Source: an uncultured Oribacterium sp. (GTDB lineage Bacteria > Bacillota > Clostridia > Lachnospirales > Lachnospiraceae). Taken from it: a stretch of DNA of 13,301 nt. Position 1 is the first letter of the stretch; each line of letters starts with the position of its first letter. A model generated the notes under the pieces. It worked only from the letters and a program-made list of their open reading frames with translations. It ran no database searches and had not been told where the DNA came from. This document shows, piece after piece, positions 1-6,736 of the stretch. Location of the stretch: positions 1-13,301 of the forward strand of contig CALHIC010000460.1 of NCBI GenBank assembly GCA_938030845.1. The letters are read 5' to 3'. Position numbers and translations under genes: made by a program.

Positions 1-478
1 TAACATAGGGATTGCTTTTTAAGGTAGAGTACATAGCGTTCATCATAACAACTTCCGCATTGTATCGGCTGGCAGGAATTTCCTGATTTAAAATTCGAGA
101 ACGAAAGGTCGTATTTTGCATGGGAGTAATTTCTTGCACTTCTCTGTTGCCGTCATTAAAATTATTGATTCTCCAGGGATTGGCGGGAGCGCCTCCTACA
201 GCATCATTTTGATCCCAAACAAAACTGATGGATTCCATCATACTATCGGCTAATGTTTGCACTTGAGTAAAAACCCTTCCGGTTTTCTCATTGGTGATAT
301 CCAGCAAATCTTCCATGTTTTTGTTTAAGTTGGCTTTTACGGATTTACTTCCCATGGTTACTATGGGAACGCTTAAGCTACAGAGAATCAAAAGTCCTAC
401 AATGCCCAAGAGCATCGATAATCGGGAGCCTAGACTTCTGCTTTTTTCCGTCTTCTTTTGTTGTCCTGTTTTCTTCAT
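1..478 (-). CDS. Methyl-accepting chemotaxis-like sensor, N-terminal part (partial)
   Basis: The reading frame is open from an ATG at 476-478 on the minus strand to the left edge, giving about 159 residues with no stop, so the gene continues outside the window. It begins with a charged Lys/Arg/Gln-rich cytoplasmic tail of about 20 residues. One hydrophobic transmembrane segment follows (about residues 24-44), then an extracytoplasmic stretch containing NKNMEDLLDITNEKTGRVFT. A helix-rich start like this is typical of the ligand-binding (dCache-type) region of bacterial chemoreceptors, which relay signals to CheA. The HAMP and methyl-accepting signalling domains would lie outside the window, so a Cache-domain histidine kinase or cyclase cannot be excluded. 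A purine-rich AAGGAAGGA lies about 13 bases upstream of the ATG. Further upstream ATGs in this frame are blocked by stops. The gene is divergent from the cyclase at 928. Confidence 0.7.
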   Translation of the reverse strand, partial: MKKTGQQKKTEKSRSLGSRLSMLLGIVGLLILCSLSVPIVTMGSKSVKANLNKNMEDLLDITNEKTGRVFTQVQTLADSMMESISFVWDQNDAVGGAPANPWRINNFNDGNREVQEITPMQNTTFRSRILNQEIPASRYNAEVVMMNAMYSTLKSNPYV

Positions 479-584
479 TTTACATACCGGTCCTTCCTTG
501 AATAGATATATGATAAAAGTCACACAAAATTTGGTGGCATTTTCCACGATTAGGGTTTTTATGGATAGAATATTTTCAGCTTGA

Positions 585-616
585 ATGGAGATTCATTGGG
601 TAATCTCGCTCTCCAT
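585..616. repeat. Nested inverted repeat with two alternative pairings
   Basis: ATGGAGA (585-591) pairs perfectly with TCTCCAT (610-616). The overlapping GAGATT (588-593) can instead pair perfectly with AATCTC (602-607). The two pairings share bases and are mutually exclusive. The element lies in the 5' region of the minus-strand chemoreceptor gene and abuts the sigma-28-like box, so it could be an operator or a switching leader hairpin. No known family was recognised. Confidence 0.35.
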
Positions 617-640
617 CGGTACGAGCTCATGAGTCTTTTC
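613..640 (-). promoter_or_regulatory. Possible sigma-28 (SigD)-like promoter for the chemoreceptor gene
   Basis: On the minus strand GAAA (637-640) is followed after 16 bases by ACCGATGG (613-620). This partly matches the motility sigma-factor pattern TAAA-N15/16-GCCGATAA used by many chemoreceptor genes. The CCGAT core is present, but both boxes deviate, and the 5' leader would be about 130 bases. The assignment is tentative. Confidence 0.25.
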
Positions 641-691
641 GGTTCATTCGACAGATTTTCCTTTTTTTATAAATCAAAATAGAAAAGATTG

Positions 692-700
692 TGCTATACT
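692..700 (+). promoter_or_regulatory. Extended -10 promoter upstream of the diguanylate cyclase
   Basis: TGCTATACT fits the extended -10 pattern (TGN-TATAAT, one mismatch). No good -35 is visible at 17 bases, which is common for extended -10 promoters. Transcription would begin near 707 and give a 5' leader of about 220 bases before the ATG at 928. Confidence 0.45.
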
Positions 701-722
701 GTTTTCATCTTTAGAAAACGGC

Positions 723-889
723 AAGAGAAGGATTGCTCGTATGGGGCAGAGGTTTATGCCTTCTCTTATATTTGACGATTATGTATAGGTTACGGCAGAC
801 TTTTATAAGATTAATCTGTACCTTTCGTGCTTATGAGACAGAGACATCCAAGATGCGGGTTAGAAGCATAATCACGAAGGATATTTTTT
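723..889 (+). promoter_or_regulatory. Structured leader ending in a terminator-like hairpin, before the GGDEF gene
   Basis: Three hairpins can be drawn. The first is AAGAGAAGG (723-731) with CCTTCTCTT (759-767), 9 bp perfect, with a possible inner GGCA/TGCC pairing. The second is CAGA (796-799) with TCTG (815-818), with CTT/AAG inside. The third is a long stem TTCGTGCTTATG (824-835) with CATAATCACGAA (867-878), one mismatch, plus flanking CC/GG. It is followed at once by ATATTTTTT (881-889). The last unit looks like an intrinsic terminator 39 bases before the cyclase start, so the leader resembles a conditional-termination element such as a riboswitch or attenuator. The conserved cores of the c-di-GMP-I and c-di-GMP-II aptamers were looked for and not recognised. 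No other known class was identified. Confidence 0.4.
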
Positions 890-927
890 GGAAACAGAGC
901 ATTCTATTGTAGATATCCGGAGCGGAG

Positions 928-2673
928 ATGAGAAATAATTCCTTCATCAAAAAACATCAAACCGTCATTCTTTTGTTCCTCTCCATTTTGGTGGGGCTTC
1001 TTGTGATGCGTTATATTCTGAGTGATGTAGGACGAGTGCCGAAAAGTGATTATAAAATGCTGAAGAACATGAGTGTAGAAGTACAGCACGAGGATGGAAG
1101 TGTAGATAATTTTCAGAGCTATCTGTTTAATTTTTCTTCCCGAAAAGATCATATCACCATGCATCTGCCCTTGGAATTGGAATGGAAGGCGGAGTATCAG
1201 ACGATTAACTTCTTTTTTTATAACAGTGTGGTGAAGGCGTATTACAAGGATCAGTTATTGGTGTCCTACGGAGAAAATCTGAAAAGGCATATGATTGGAC
1301 ACCTGAAAATCAGTATACCGGTTCCTTTGGAGGCTTATGGGGATGAGATTCGGGTGGAAATCGAGCCGCAGTTGGATATTCTGGAGGATAATTTTGATGT
1401 TCCGATTTTGATGTCCAGAGGGACTGAGTTTTATTATCCGATGATTAGTCAGGAAACGACTTATCCTATTTTTGTAATGACCTTGATTGGATCCTTTATC
1501 GGAATCGTCATTTTTGCTTTTTTCTTTAAGACACATGTGTATGCCAGTGAAGGAATGTGGCTATTCTCCCTGGTTTTCGCCATTACCCTCTGGCACTTGG
1601 GAAATACCGGTCTGGCTTATTTGCTTTTTCCAAGAGAGGATTTAAGTGCGGTTTGCGAGTATGTGGGTATGTATTTATTGTTGCCCACGGCCCCTTTATA
1701 TGCCAGCTATGAAACCTCAAGGAAGGTGGTCAGGGAATATCTTAGAGTAGTCGGCAGCATTTTCTTGGCCTTCTTCTTGCTTTGCCTGATCCTTTATATT
1801 TTCCCTACGGGATTTCAGTATACCGGGCATCTCCGTCTGGTACAGACGGCACAGATTGTAATGGTATTTTCCTCTATGGCAAGCCTGCTTTTCCCCGGAA
1901 AAAAGATAAAGAACAATTCGGATTATATTTTGGGATACGGCTTGGTGTTTGTGGCTGTATTCGGCATTTTAGAACAGATTAGAATCATTTTGGCCGGCAG
2001 TATTACGGAGAAGTGGCCGGGATTCTTGCAAAGCTTTGTTACCACAGGCTTTTCAAAGATTTTAATTCTGCTTTTGATTATTGTTTTTATTACTTCCTAC
2101 GTATTTAAGGTTATTCTGATTGCCCAGGCCGGTATCGAAGAAAAGCATTTAAAATACCTGGCTTATACGGATCGGCTGACCGGTCTTGGAAACCGGCAGT
2201 ATTTGCAGGATCAGCTGGAGGTTTTGGATCATAGCAAAAAGAAGGACTATGCCGCTATCTTTATGGATATCAATGACCTTAAGCTGACCAATGACCTTTA
2301 TGGCCATGAGTCCGGAGATCGTTTGATTCAAATGGTGGCAGAGGCCATTCAGGATGCCATGGCAGAGGTGGAAGGCTTTTCCGGAAGAAACGGCGGTGAT
2401 GAATTTGTCTGCATTGTTTTCCCCGCAAGTGCGGTGTTTGAAGTGGAAAATAAGATTAAAGAGTATTTGCGAAATACGAAGGAGAAACAGAATCCGCCCT
2501 TCCCTGTAAGCATTTCCATGGGAAGTGCCAGCTATCGGGAGGTTGCGGAGAAGCTCCCCATTGAAAAGAGAGAACATCTCACCGTGAGTCATGTGATTCG
2601 ACAGGCGGACGGAAAGATGTACGATGATAAGTATAGAATGAAAAAAAGTAGAGATCAGGAAATTTCTTTTTAA
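928..2673 (+). CDS. Membrane diguanylate cyclase, 7TM-type sensor with C-terminal GGDEF domain
   Basis: This 581-residue protein predicts one N-terminal membrane segment (about 12-30), an extracytoplasmic beta-rich sensor region (about 31-175), seven hydrophobic segments (about 180-399) and a cytoplasmic GGDEF domain (about 405-575). That layout resembles the 7TMR-DISM receptors. The cyclase domain has the usual DRLTGLGNR entry motif from residue 415, the metal-binding FMDIND segment and an exact GGDEF signature at 489-493. It is therefore expected to make cyclic di-GMP from two GTP. The I-site RxxD that normally lies five residues before GGDEF is replaced by EVEG, so product inhibition through that site is unlikely. 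The ATG at 928 follows GGAG at 919-922, and an in-frame stop at 910-912 excludes an earlier start. The gene is monocistronic, with a structured leader before it and a terminator after it. Confidence 0.9.
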   Translation: MRNNSFIKKHQTVILLFLSILVGLLVMRYILSDVGRVPKSDYKMLKNMSVEVQHEDGSVDNFQSYLFNFSSRKDHITMHLPLELEWKAEYQTINFFFYNSVVKAYYKDQLLVSYGENLKRHMIGHLKISIPVPLEAYGDEIRVEIEPQLDILEDNFDVPILMSRGTEFYYPMISQETTYPIFVMTLIGSFIGIVIFAFFFKTHVYASEGMWLFSLVFAITLWHLGNTGLAYLLFPREDLSAVCEYVGMYLLLPTAPLYASYETSRKVVREYLRVVGSIFLAFFLLCLILYIFPTGFQYTGHLRLVQTAQIVMVFSSMASLLFPGKKIKNNSDYILGYGLVFVAVFGILEQIRIILAGSITEKWPGFLQSFVTTGFSKILILLLIIVFITSYVFKVILIAQAGIEEKHLKYLAYTDRLTGLGNRQYLQDQLEVLDHSKKKDYAAIFMDINDLKLTNDLYGHESGDRLIQMVAEAIQDAMAEVEGFSGRNGGDEFVCIVFPASAVFEVENKIKEYLRNTKEKQNPPFPVSISMGSASYREVAEKLPIEKREHLTVSHVIRQADGKMYDDKYRMKKSRDQEISF

Positions 2674-2691
2674 ATAATGGGAAACAAAAGG

Positions 2692-2748
2692 AAAAGGACT
2701 TTGAAAGAAGGTTATGGGGATATCCCCGGTTCTTCCAAAGTCCTTTTT
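2692..2748 (+). terminator. Strong intrinsic terminator, probably bidirectional
   Basis: AAAAGGACTTTG (2692-2703) pairs perfectly with its complement at 2736-2747. Inside it lie AGAA/TTCT and GGGG/CCCC (2716-2719/2724-2727). The stem ends in T5 (2744-2748). The A-rich left flank gives T-runs on the minus strand, so it can also stop transcription of the convergent isomerase gene. Confidence 0.8.
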
Positions 2749-2806
2749 GATATTAGTGGAATTTAGCCGGTATCAGAGCCGACATTTGGAAAATGATTAG
2801 CTCTGC

Positions 2807-3913
2807 TTAACGGTATTTCTGGAAAGTAATATTCTGAATCAGGATGGGGTTGGATACAGGCGCATCATCTTGATTGGTTTCCTGAGAAGCAATCTTTTCT
2901 ACTACGTCCATTCCTTCATAAACCTGTCCCAATACGGTGTAACGTCCGTCCAGCTCGGGAATTCCGCCCACTTCCTTGTACTTTGCTTTTACATTTTCCG
3001 GAAGAGATAAAAGAGGAAGTGCCGCTTCATTACGAATCTTACTGCACTGCACGATATAGAACTGATTTCCGTTAGTATGGGGACCGTTATTTCCTAGGCA
3101 AAGCGCTCCGTTAAAGTTGTGCAGCTCCATGTTTACTTCGTCAACGAAGAATCCGTTATAGCTGGACTTTGCTTCGTCTCCGGAACCGTCCAGAGCTCCG
3201 CCCTGAATCACGAAATCTTTGATGACTCTTGCAAATGGCGTGCCGTTGTAGAAGCCCTGCTTGGATAGGGTAATCCAGTTCTGCACGGCAATGGGAGCCT
3301 TCTCCGGGAAGAGACGCATCTTGATTACTCCGGCATCGGTGGTCATAATGCAAACTTCTTCGCCGCGTTTTGGCTTATCCAACTGATAAATCTTTACGTC
3401 GGATACATTCACGCCCTTATCCTTCCAAAGGATGCCTACAATCTTCCATTTGAGTCCCTGGGCATCTCCCAGTCTTGCCATTTTCAAAAGGACAGTGTGT
3501 TCCGTTACCTTGTTCTTTGCTTCGGTAGTCTGGAACTTTAATTCCATGATTCCTCGTAAATCATTGTATTCATCGGTTCCGCTTACCCGATGAAGCACCG
3601 GCATCTTGGTGTAGGTATAGCGGATGTCCTTCATACCCTCAAAAGTCCGGAAATAGTTGCGAATAGCTTCCTTCTCTTCTTCTGAAATATCGGGAACAAT
3701 GTAATCCTCGATACCCTTGTGCTCCTTGATGTCCTTGATGAATTCTTCAAAGCGTACTTTTAGTTCGCTTTCATCCCAATGCCGGGACAGGAGCTGCCAG
3801 CTTTGTACTTCCTCATCATAGTTTTTGGCAAAACCTGTGATGGCGGTGAGGGATAGGGCAGTCAGCAGTGCACAGCCGAATGCAAGAGCTGATTTCATGA
3901 ATGATTTTCTCAT
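2807..3913 (-). CDS. Exported cyclophilin-type peptidyl-prolyl cis-trans isomerase
   Basis: This 368-residue protein has a Sec-type signal peptide (MRKSF start, hydrophobic core about 8-27, likely cleavage after GFA near 29) without a lipobox cysteine. A helix-rich region of unknown role (about 30-180) is followed by a cyclophilin domain (about 186-367). Cyclophilin landmarks are FARVIKDFVIQGG (227-239, with the catalytic Arg at 229 and Gln at 237), GNQFYIVQ (282-289) and ELDGRYTVLGQV (320-331). The His usually beside the catalytic Arg (FHR) is Ala here, and the His of the DGKH segment is Tyr, so activity may differ from classical cyclophilins. The family speeds proline isomerisation, and this one should act outside the membrane on secreted proteins. 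AAAGGAGG lies 4 bases before the ATG. The N-terminal region may bind substrate or partners, but this is inferred only. Confidence 0.88.
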   Translation of the reverse strand: MRKSFMKSALAFGCALLTALSLTAITGFAKNYDEEVQSWQLLSRHWDESELKVRFEEFIKDIKEHKGIEDYIVPDISEEEKEAIRNYFRTFEGMKDIRYTYTKMPVLHRVSGTDEYNDLRGIMELKFQTTEAKNKVTEHTVLLKMARLGDAQGLKWKIVGILWKDKGVNVSDVKIYQLDKPKRGEEVCIMTTDAGVIKMRLFPEKAPIAVQNWITLSKQGFYNGTPFARVIKDFVIQGGALDGSGDEAKSSYNGFFVDEVNMELHNFNGALCLGNNGPHTNGNQFYIVQCSKIRNEAALPLLSLPENVKAKYKEVGGIPELDGRYTVLGQVYEGMDVVEKIASQETNQDDAPVSNPILIQNITFQKYR

Positions 3914-3945
3914 AAAGCCTCCTTTCTGTCATGAGAACTTGTGCT

Positions 3946-3970
3946 GATTTACAATTACTCTTTGTAAATC
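3946..3970. repeat. Perfect 9-bp inverted repeat at the isomerase promoter
   Basis: GATTTACAA (3946-3954) and TTGTAAATC (3962-3970) are exact inverted copies separated by 7 bases. The element lies just downstream of the likely minus-strand -10 box, over the expected transcription start. It could be a repressor operator or a 5'-terminal mRNA hairpin. Confidence 0.45.
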
Positions 3971-3974
3971 CGAA

Positions 3975-4002
3975 TTTATATTTATATAATAATACCAAAT
4001 AA
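3975..4002 (-). promoter_or_regulatory. Candidate promoter of the isomerase gene
   Basis: On the minus strand TTATTT (3997-4002) and TATAAA (3975-3980) are separated by 16 bases. The surrounding DNA is very AT-rich, so alternative -10 boxes one turn away are possible. Confidence 0.35.
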
Positions 4003-4081
4003 AAGCTATTATTTAAATACTTTTTAGAGAAAAAATAAATGTATACATGGGGAGGGAAAGCACTTTAGGGTGTGGCATTTC

Positions 4082-4111
4082 TTGAGAATTCAAGGTAAGA
4101 TAAATTATTAT
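4082..4111 (+). promoter_or_regulatory. Candidate sigma-A promoter of the lipid operon
   Basis: TTGAGA (4082-4087) and TATTAT (4106-4111) are separated by 18 bases, about 40 bases before the first gene of the operon. It is divergent from the isomerase promoter, and no other convincing plus-strand promoter is seen in 3914-4151. Confidence 0.5.
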
Positions 4112-4151
4112 ATTTAGAGTCAAACAGCTAAAAAAATAAGTGGGAGAAATC

Positions 4152-6665
4152 ATGAAGGCAAGGCATTTAGAAATTTTACAGGAGAAGGGATTTCCGGTTC
4201 CGAAGTTTATCCTGGTTTCGGAAAATGAAGAAGTGGATCTTTCTTTTTCTGAGAAGGAATACTTTGCCGTTCGCTCCAATTTTTCCGCAGAAGATGGGGG
4301 GGAGCATTCCTTTGCCGGACAGTTTTTGACGCGTTTAAATGTAAAAAGGGAGAAGGTACAGGAAGCGGTACAGGAGGTTTTTGACTCCTATGCCGGCAGT
4401 TTGGAATATAAAGAAAAGGCGAATAGAGGGAAGGGGGAAGACTTTCTAAAAAAGCAGGGTAAAGCAGAAAAGCAGAAGAACGCAGAACGGCAGGAGAACA
4501 GAGAAAAGCAGGAGAACAGAGAAAAGCAGGAGAGCACAGAACAGAAAAAAGCAGAAGTCTTGGTAGAAAAGGTGCTCATTCAGGAAATGCTGTTTCCGGA
4601 AAAGTCCGGTGTTCTGTTTACGAAAAACCCCAAGGGGATCCTGAGTGAAATGGTGGTGGTTCTGGGACAAGGTCTTGGGGATAAGGTGGTGGAGGATCAG
4701 GAAAATGTACTGACCTACCACTATTTTCCGGGGGAGTGTTTGTACCGGGAAGGGTATAGCGTGCGCCAAACTGTCCCGCAGGAAGAGAAGTTACAAGGCT
4801 TTGGCTTGGAAGAGGAAGAGCTGAAAACTTTGTTTATCCTTGGAGAAAGAATAGAGCAGCTTTTTCAAAAGCCTATGGATATAGAATTTGCCATAGAAAA
4901 GGGCAAAGTTTACATTTTACAGGCCAGAGAAATCACCACCTTAGACATGCATCTTCCTGTTCGGATTTTAGACAACAGCAATATCTCCGAAAGCTTTCCG
5001 GGAATATGTCTTCCTTTAAGCGAGAGCTTTGCGGGAGAAATGTATAGCGGGATTTTTACTTCTCTGGGAAGACGTTTTTTGGGAAAGAAGGTCTCTTCCT
5101 ACGAGGAGCTTTTTCAACGCATGGTGGGAGGATTTTCCGGAAGAATGTATTATGAAATCTCCTCCTGGTATGATATTTTGCGTCTCCTTCCCTTTTCCGG
5201 AAAGATTATTCCGGTTTGGCAGAGAATGCTGGGGGTATCTAACGAAGAAATATCCTTTTCCAAGAAGAAGCCAAGCTTCTTTTTAAAGTGTAGAATTGCC
5301 CTTTTATTTTGTTATTATTTTATAGTTTCCCAAAGGAAAATGAAGGAGCTGGACAGATTTTTCCAGGAGCGCTATGCATCCTATAGCAAAAGGGTGGATG
5401 AGGAGGAAGATGCTCAAGCACTCTATCGGATTTTTTTGGAAATGAAGGAAGATCTACTGCGGGAGTGGGATATTACGTTGATGAATGATATGGTGTCCTT
5501 TATCAGCACTCATTTATATGGGAAGAAAACGGCATTTTCCTTAGAAACCATGAAGCCTGTACGAGCTCTTTCCGCCTTAAAGACGGTGGCAAGAAAGCAT
5601 GGCTTAGACAGTGAAGAATATCGCAGGGAAAAGCAAAGCTATATTTCTTCCTACGGAGACCGAATAGAGGGAGAGCTGAAGCTGGAAACCAGAACCTACA
5701 GAACCAATGAAGAGCTACTGGACCGATGGATTTTGGATTCTTTAGAGACCGAAACTGCGGAGAGGTATGAGCTTTCGGAAGCGAAGCATAGTCTTGGGAA
5801 AGCATGTGTAGAGACAAATTTCTCGGAGAAAGATTGCGAAGAGACAAGCTGTTCAGAGAAGCCCTATGAGCAGAAACAGCGAAAGTCCTTTCTCTATCGC
5901 CTTGCCGAGTCCTCCTGTAACAATAGGGAGATTTCCCGTCTTCATCGCACAAGATGCTTTGGCCTTATGCGACGGATTGTAGATAAAATCGGAGAGAAAA
6001 CCATAGGCTTTGATCTGTATTATTTGAATCTCAATGAGCTGAAGGAATTGCTATTTTCCGGCAAAGATTTCTCCCTGAAAATTGCGAGAGAAAAGGAGCT
6101 TCGGAAGGCCTATGAAAGGCTTCCGGTTTTGTCTCGGGTAAAGCTTCTTGGAAAGGTGGACAGAGATCCTCTGGCAGGGGAGATTAGAGTTTTAAGTTAT
6201 GAATCTTTCAAGGAAAAAGGAAATATAGAAGGTCAAATCGGAACACCGGGAAAAGATGGAATGCTTGGGAAAGCCGGACGAATCGGACAAATGGAAAATG
6301 TCGGAAAAGAGGATGGCGATTCTACCCCAAGAGTTTTCTTTGGGAGAGGCGTTTCCAAGGGCATCTTCCGGGGAGAGGTTTTAAAGATTAAAAGCTTACA
6401 GGAAGTCAGAGCAACGGAGGCTAAGGGGAAAATCCTCTTAAGCTATTCTACGGATCCGGGCTGGTTTCCGTATCTGAATATGGCAGAAGGACTTATTACG
6501 GAAAGAGGCTCTCTTCTATCCCACAGTGCCATTCTCACAAGAGAGCTGGAAAAGCCTGCGGTGGTCAATATTCCGAATATTATGGAGGAGCTGCAAAGTG
6601 GAGACATTGTGGAGATAGACGGGGATTTAGGCATTTGCAGTGTTATAAAACAAAAGGAAAAATAG
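4152..6665 (+). CDS. PEP-synthase/rifampin-phosphotransferase-like dikinase (ATP-grasp plus phosphohistidine domain)
   Basis: This 837-residue protein has an N-terminal PEP/pyruvate-dikinase-type ATP-grasp domain: FAVRSNFSAED around Arg41, HSFAGQF at 52-58, SGVLFTKNP at 152-160, and IEFAIEKGKVYILQARE near 240-258. A long middle region contains NREISRLHRTRCFGLMRR. The C-terminal swivelling domain has the segment LLSHSAILTRELEKPAVV, with the probable phosphorylated His at 791. There is no C-terminal PEP-binding TIM barrel. The order ATP-grasp, acceptor domain, His domain is that of rifampin phosphotransferase-like enzymes, which use ATP to phosphorylate an acceptor and release AMP and phosphate. 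The acceptor here is unknown, and the operon context suggests a lipid or lipid precursor. Three repetitive insertions interrupt the fold (residues about 102-131, 554-573 and 694-714). ATG 4152 is preferred over the in-frame GTG 4140 because GGGAG at 4142-4146 is spaced 5 bases from it. Confidence 0.82.
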   Translation: MKARHLEILQEKGFPVPKFILVSENEEVDLSFSEKEYFAVRSNFSAEDGGEHSFAGQFLTRLNVKREKVQEAVQEVFDSYAGSLEYKEKANRGKGEDFLKKQGKAEKQKNAERQENREKQENREKQESTEQKKAEVLVEKVLIQEMLFPEKSGVLFTKNPKGILSEMVVVLGQGLGDKVVEDQENVLTYHYFPGECLYREGYSVRQTVPQEEKLQGFGLEEEELKTLFILGERIEQLFQKPMDIEFAIEKGKVYILQAREITTLDMHLPVRILDNSNISESFPGICLPLSESFAGEMYSGIFTSLGRRFLGKKVSSYEELFQRMVGGFSGRMYYEISSWYDILRLLPFSGKIIPVWQRMLGVSNEEISFSKKKPSFFLKCRIALLFCYYFIVSQRKMKELDRFFQERYASYSKRVDEEEDAQALYRIFLEMKEDLLREWDITLMNDMVSFISTHLYGKKTAFSLETMKPVRALSALKTVARKHGLDSEEYRREKQSYISSYGDRIEGELKLETRTYRTNEELLDRWILDSLETETAERYELSEAKHSLGKACVETNFSEKDCEETSCSEKPYEQKQRKSFLYRLAESSCNNREISRLHRTRCFGLMRRIVDKIGEKTIGFDLYYLNLNELKELLFSGKDFSLKIAREKELRKAYERLPVLSRVKLLGKVDRDPLAGEIRVLSYESFKEKGNIEGQIGTPGKDGMLGKAGRIGQMENVGKEDGDSTPRVFFGRGVSKGIFRGEVLKIKSLQEVRATEAKGKILLSYSTDPGWFPYLNMAEGLITERGSLLSHSAILTRELEKPAVVNIPNIMEELQSGDIVEIDGDLGICSVIKQKEK
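4455..4544 (+). repeat. Tandem 18-bp repeat, five units, inside the dikinase gene
   Basis: Units start at 4455, 4473, 4491, 4509 and 4527. Units three and four are identical, and the others are degenerate. They encode the hexapeptides QGKAEK, QKNAER, QENREK, QENREK and QESTEQ, a charged helical insertion within the ATP-grasp domain. In-frame copy-number change would alter its length without breaking the protein. Confidence 0.85.
5811..5870 (+). repeat. Degenerate 30-bp tandem duplication in the dikinase gene
   Basis: Two adjacent 30-base units (5811-5840 and 5841-5870) encode ETNFSEKDCE and ETSCSEKPYE, sharing the pattern ETxxSEKxxE. They sit in a poorly conserved loop of the middle domain, just before the conserved NREISRLHRTR segment. 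Confidence 0.6.
6231..6293 (+). repeat. Collagen-like Gly-X-Y run in the dikinase linker
   Basis: Seven uninterrupted triplets (GQI GTP GKD GML GKA GRI GQM, residues 694-714) precede the C-terminal phosphohistidine domain. A nine-base GGN-type periodicity is visible in the DNA. Such runs are typical of collagen-like proteins and are unexpected in a cytosolic phosphotransferase. Here it probably forms an extended flexible linker. Confidence 0.75.
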
Positions 6666-6674
6666 GATTGCAAG

Positions 6675-6719
6675 ACAAGTGAGGGAGGAAATCCGGGACT
6701 TTATTCGCTCACTTGTTTT
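6675..6719 (+). terminator. Weak terminator or attenuator hairpin between the first two operon genes
   Basis: ACAAGTGAG (6675-6683) pairs perfectly with CTCACTTGT (6708-6716) and is followed by T-rich bases (T4, 6716-6719). The loop is long (24 bases) and the T-run short, so partial termination that lowers downstream expression is more likely than a full stop. Confidence 0.45.
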
Positions 6720-6736
6720 AAAGATAGAAAGGGAAA

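Noticed and set aside
291..584. Plus-strand open frame of 97 residues near the left edge
   Set aside because: It lies antisense to the better supported chemoreceptor frame (1-478 minus), which has a charged tail, membrane segment and ribosome site.
700..927. Known cyclic di-GMP riboswitch before the cyclase
   Set aside because: The conserved cores of classes I and II were not found by eye. The leader is reported only as an unclassified structure.
4455..4544. CRISPR-like array
   Set aside because: The 18-bp units are directly adjacent without spacers, keep the reading frame and encode hexapeptides.
4388..4769. Phe/Leu/Cys-rich open frames on the minus strand opposite the dikinase gene
   Set aside because: They are the complement of the purine-rich tandem repeat and lack ribosome sites. 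The plus-strand frame has clear ATP-grasp motifs.
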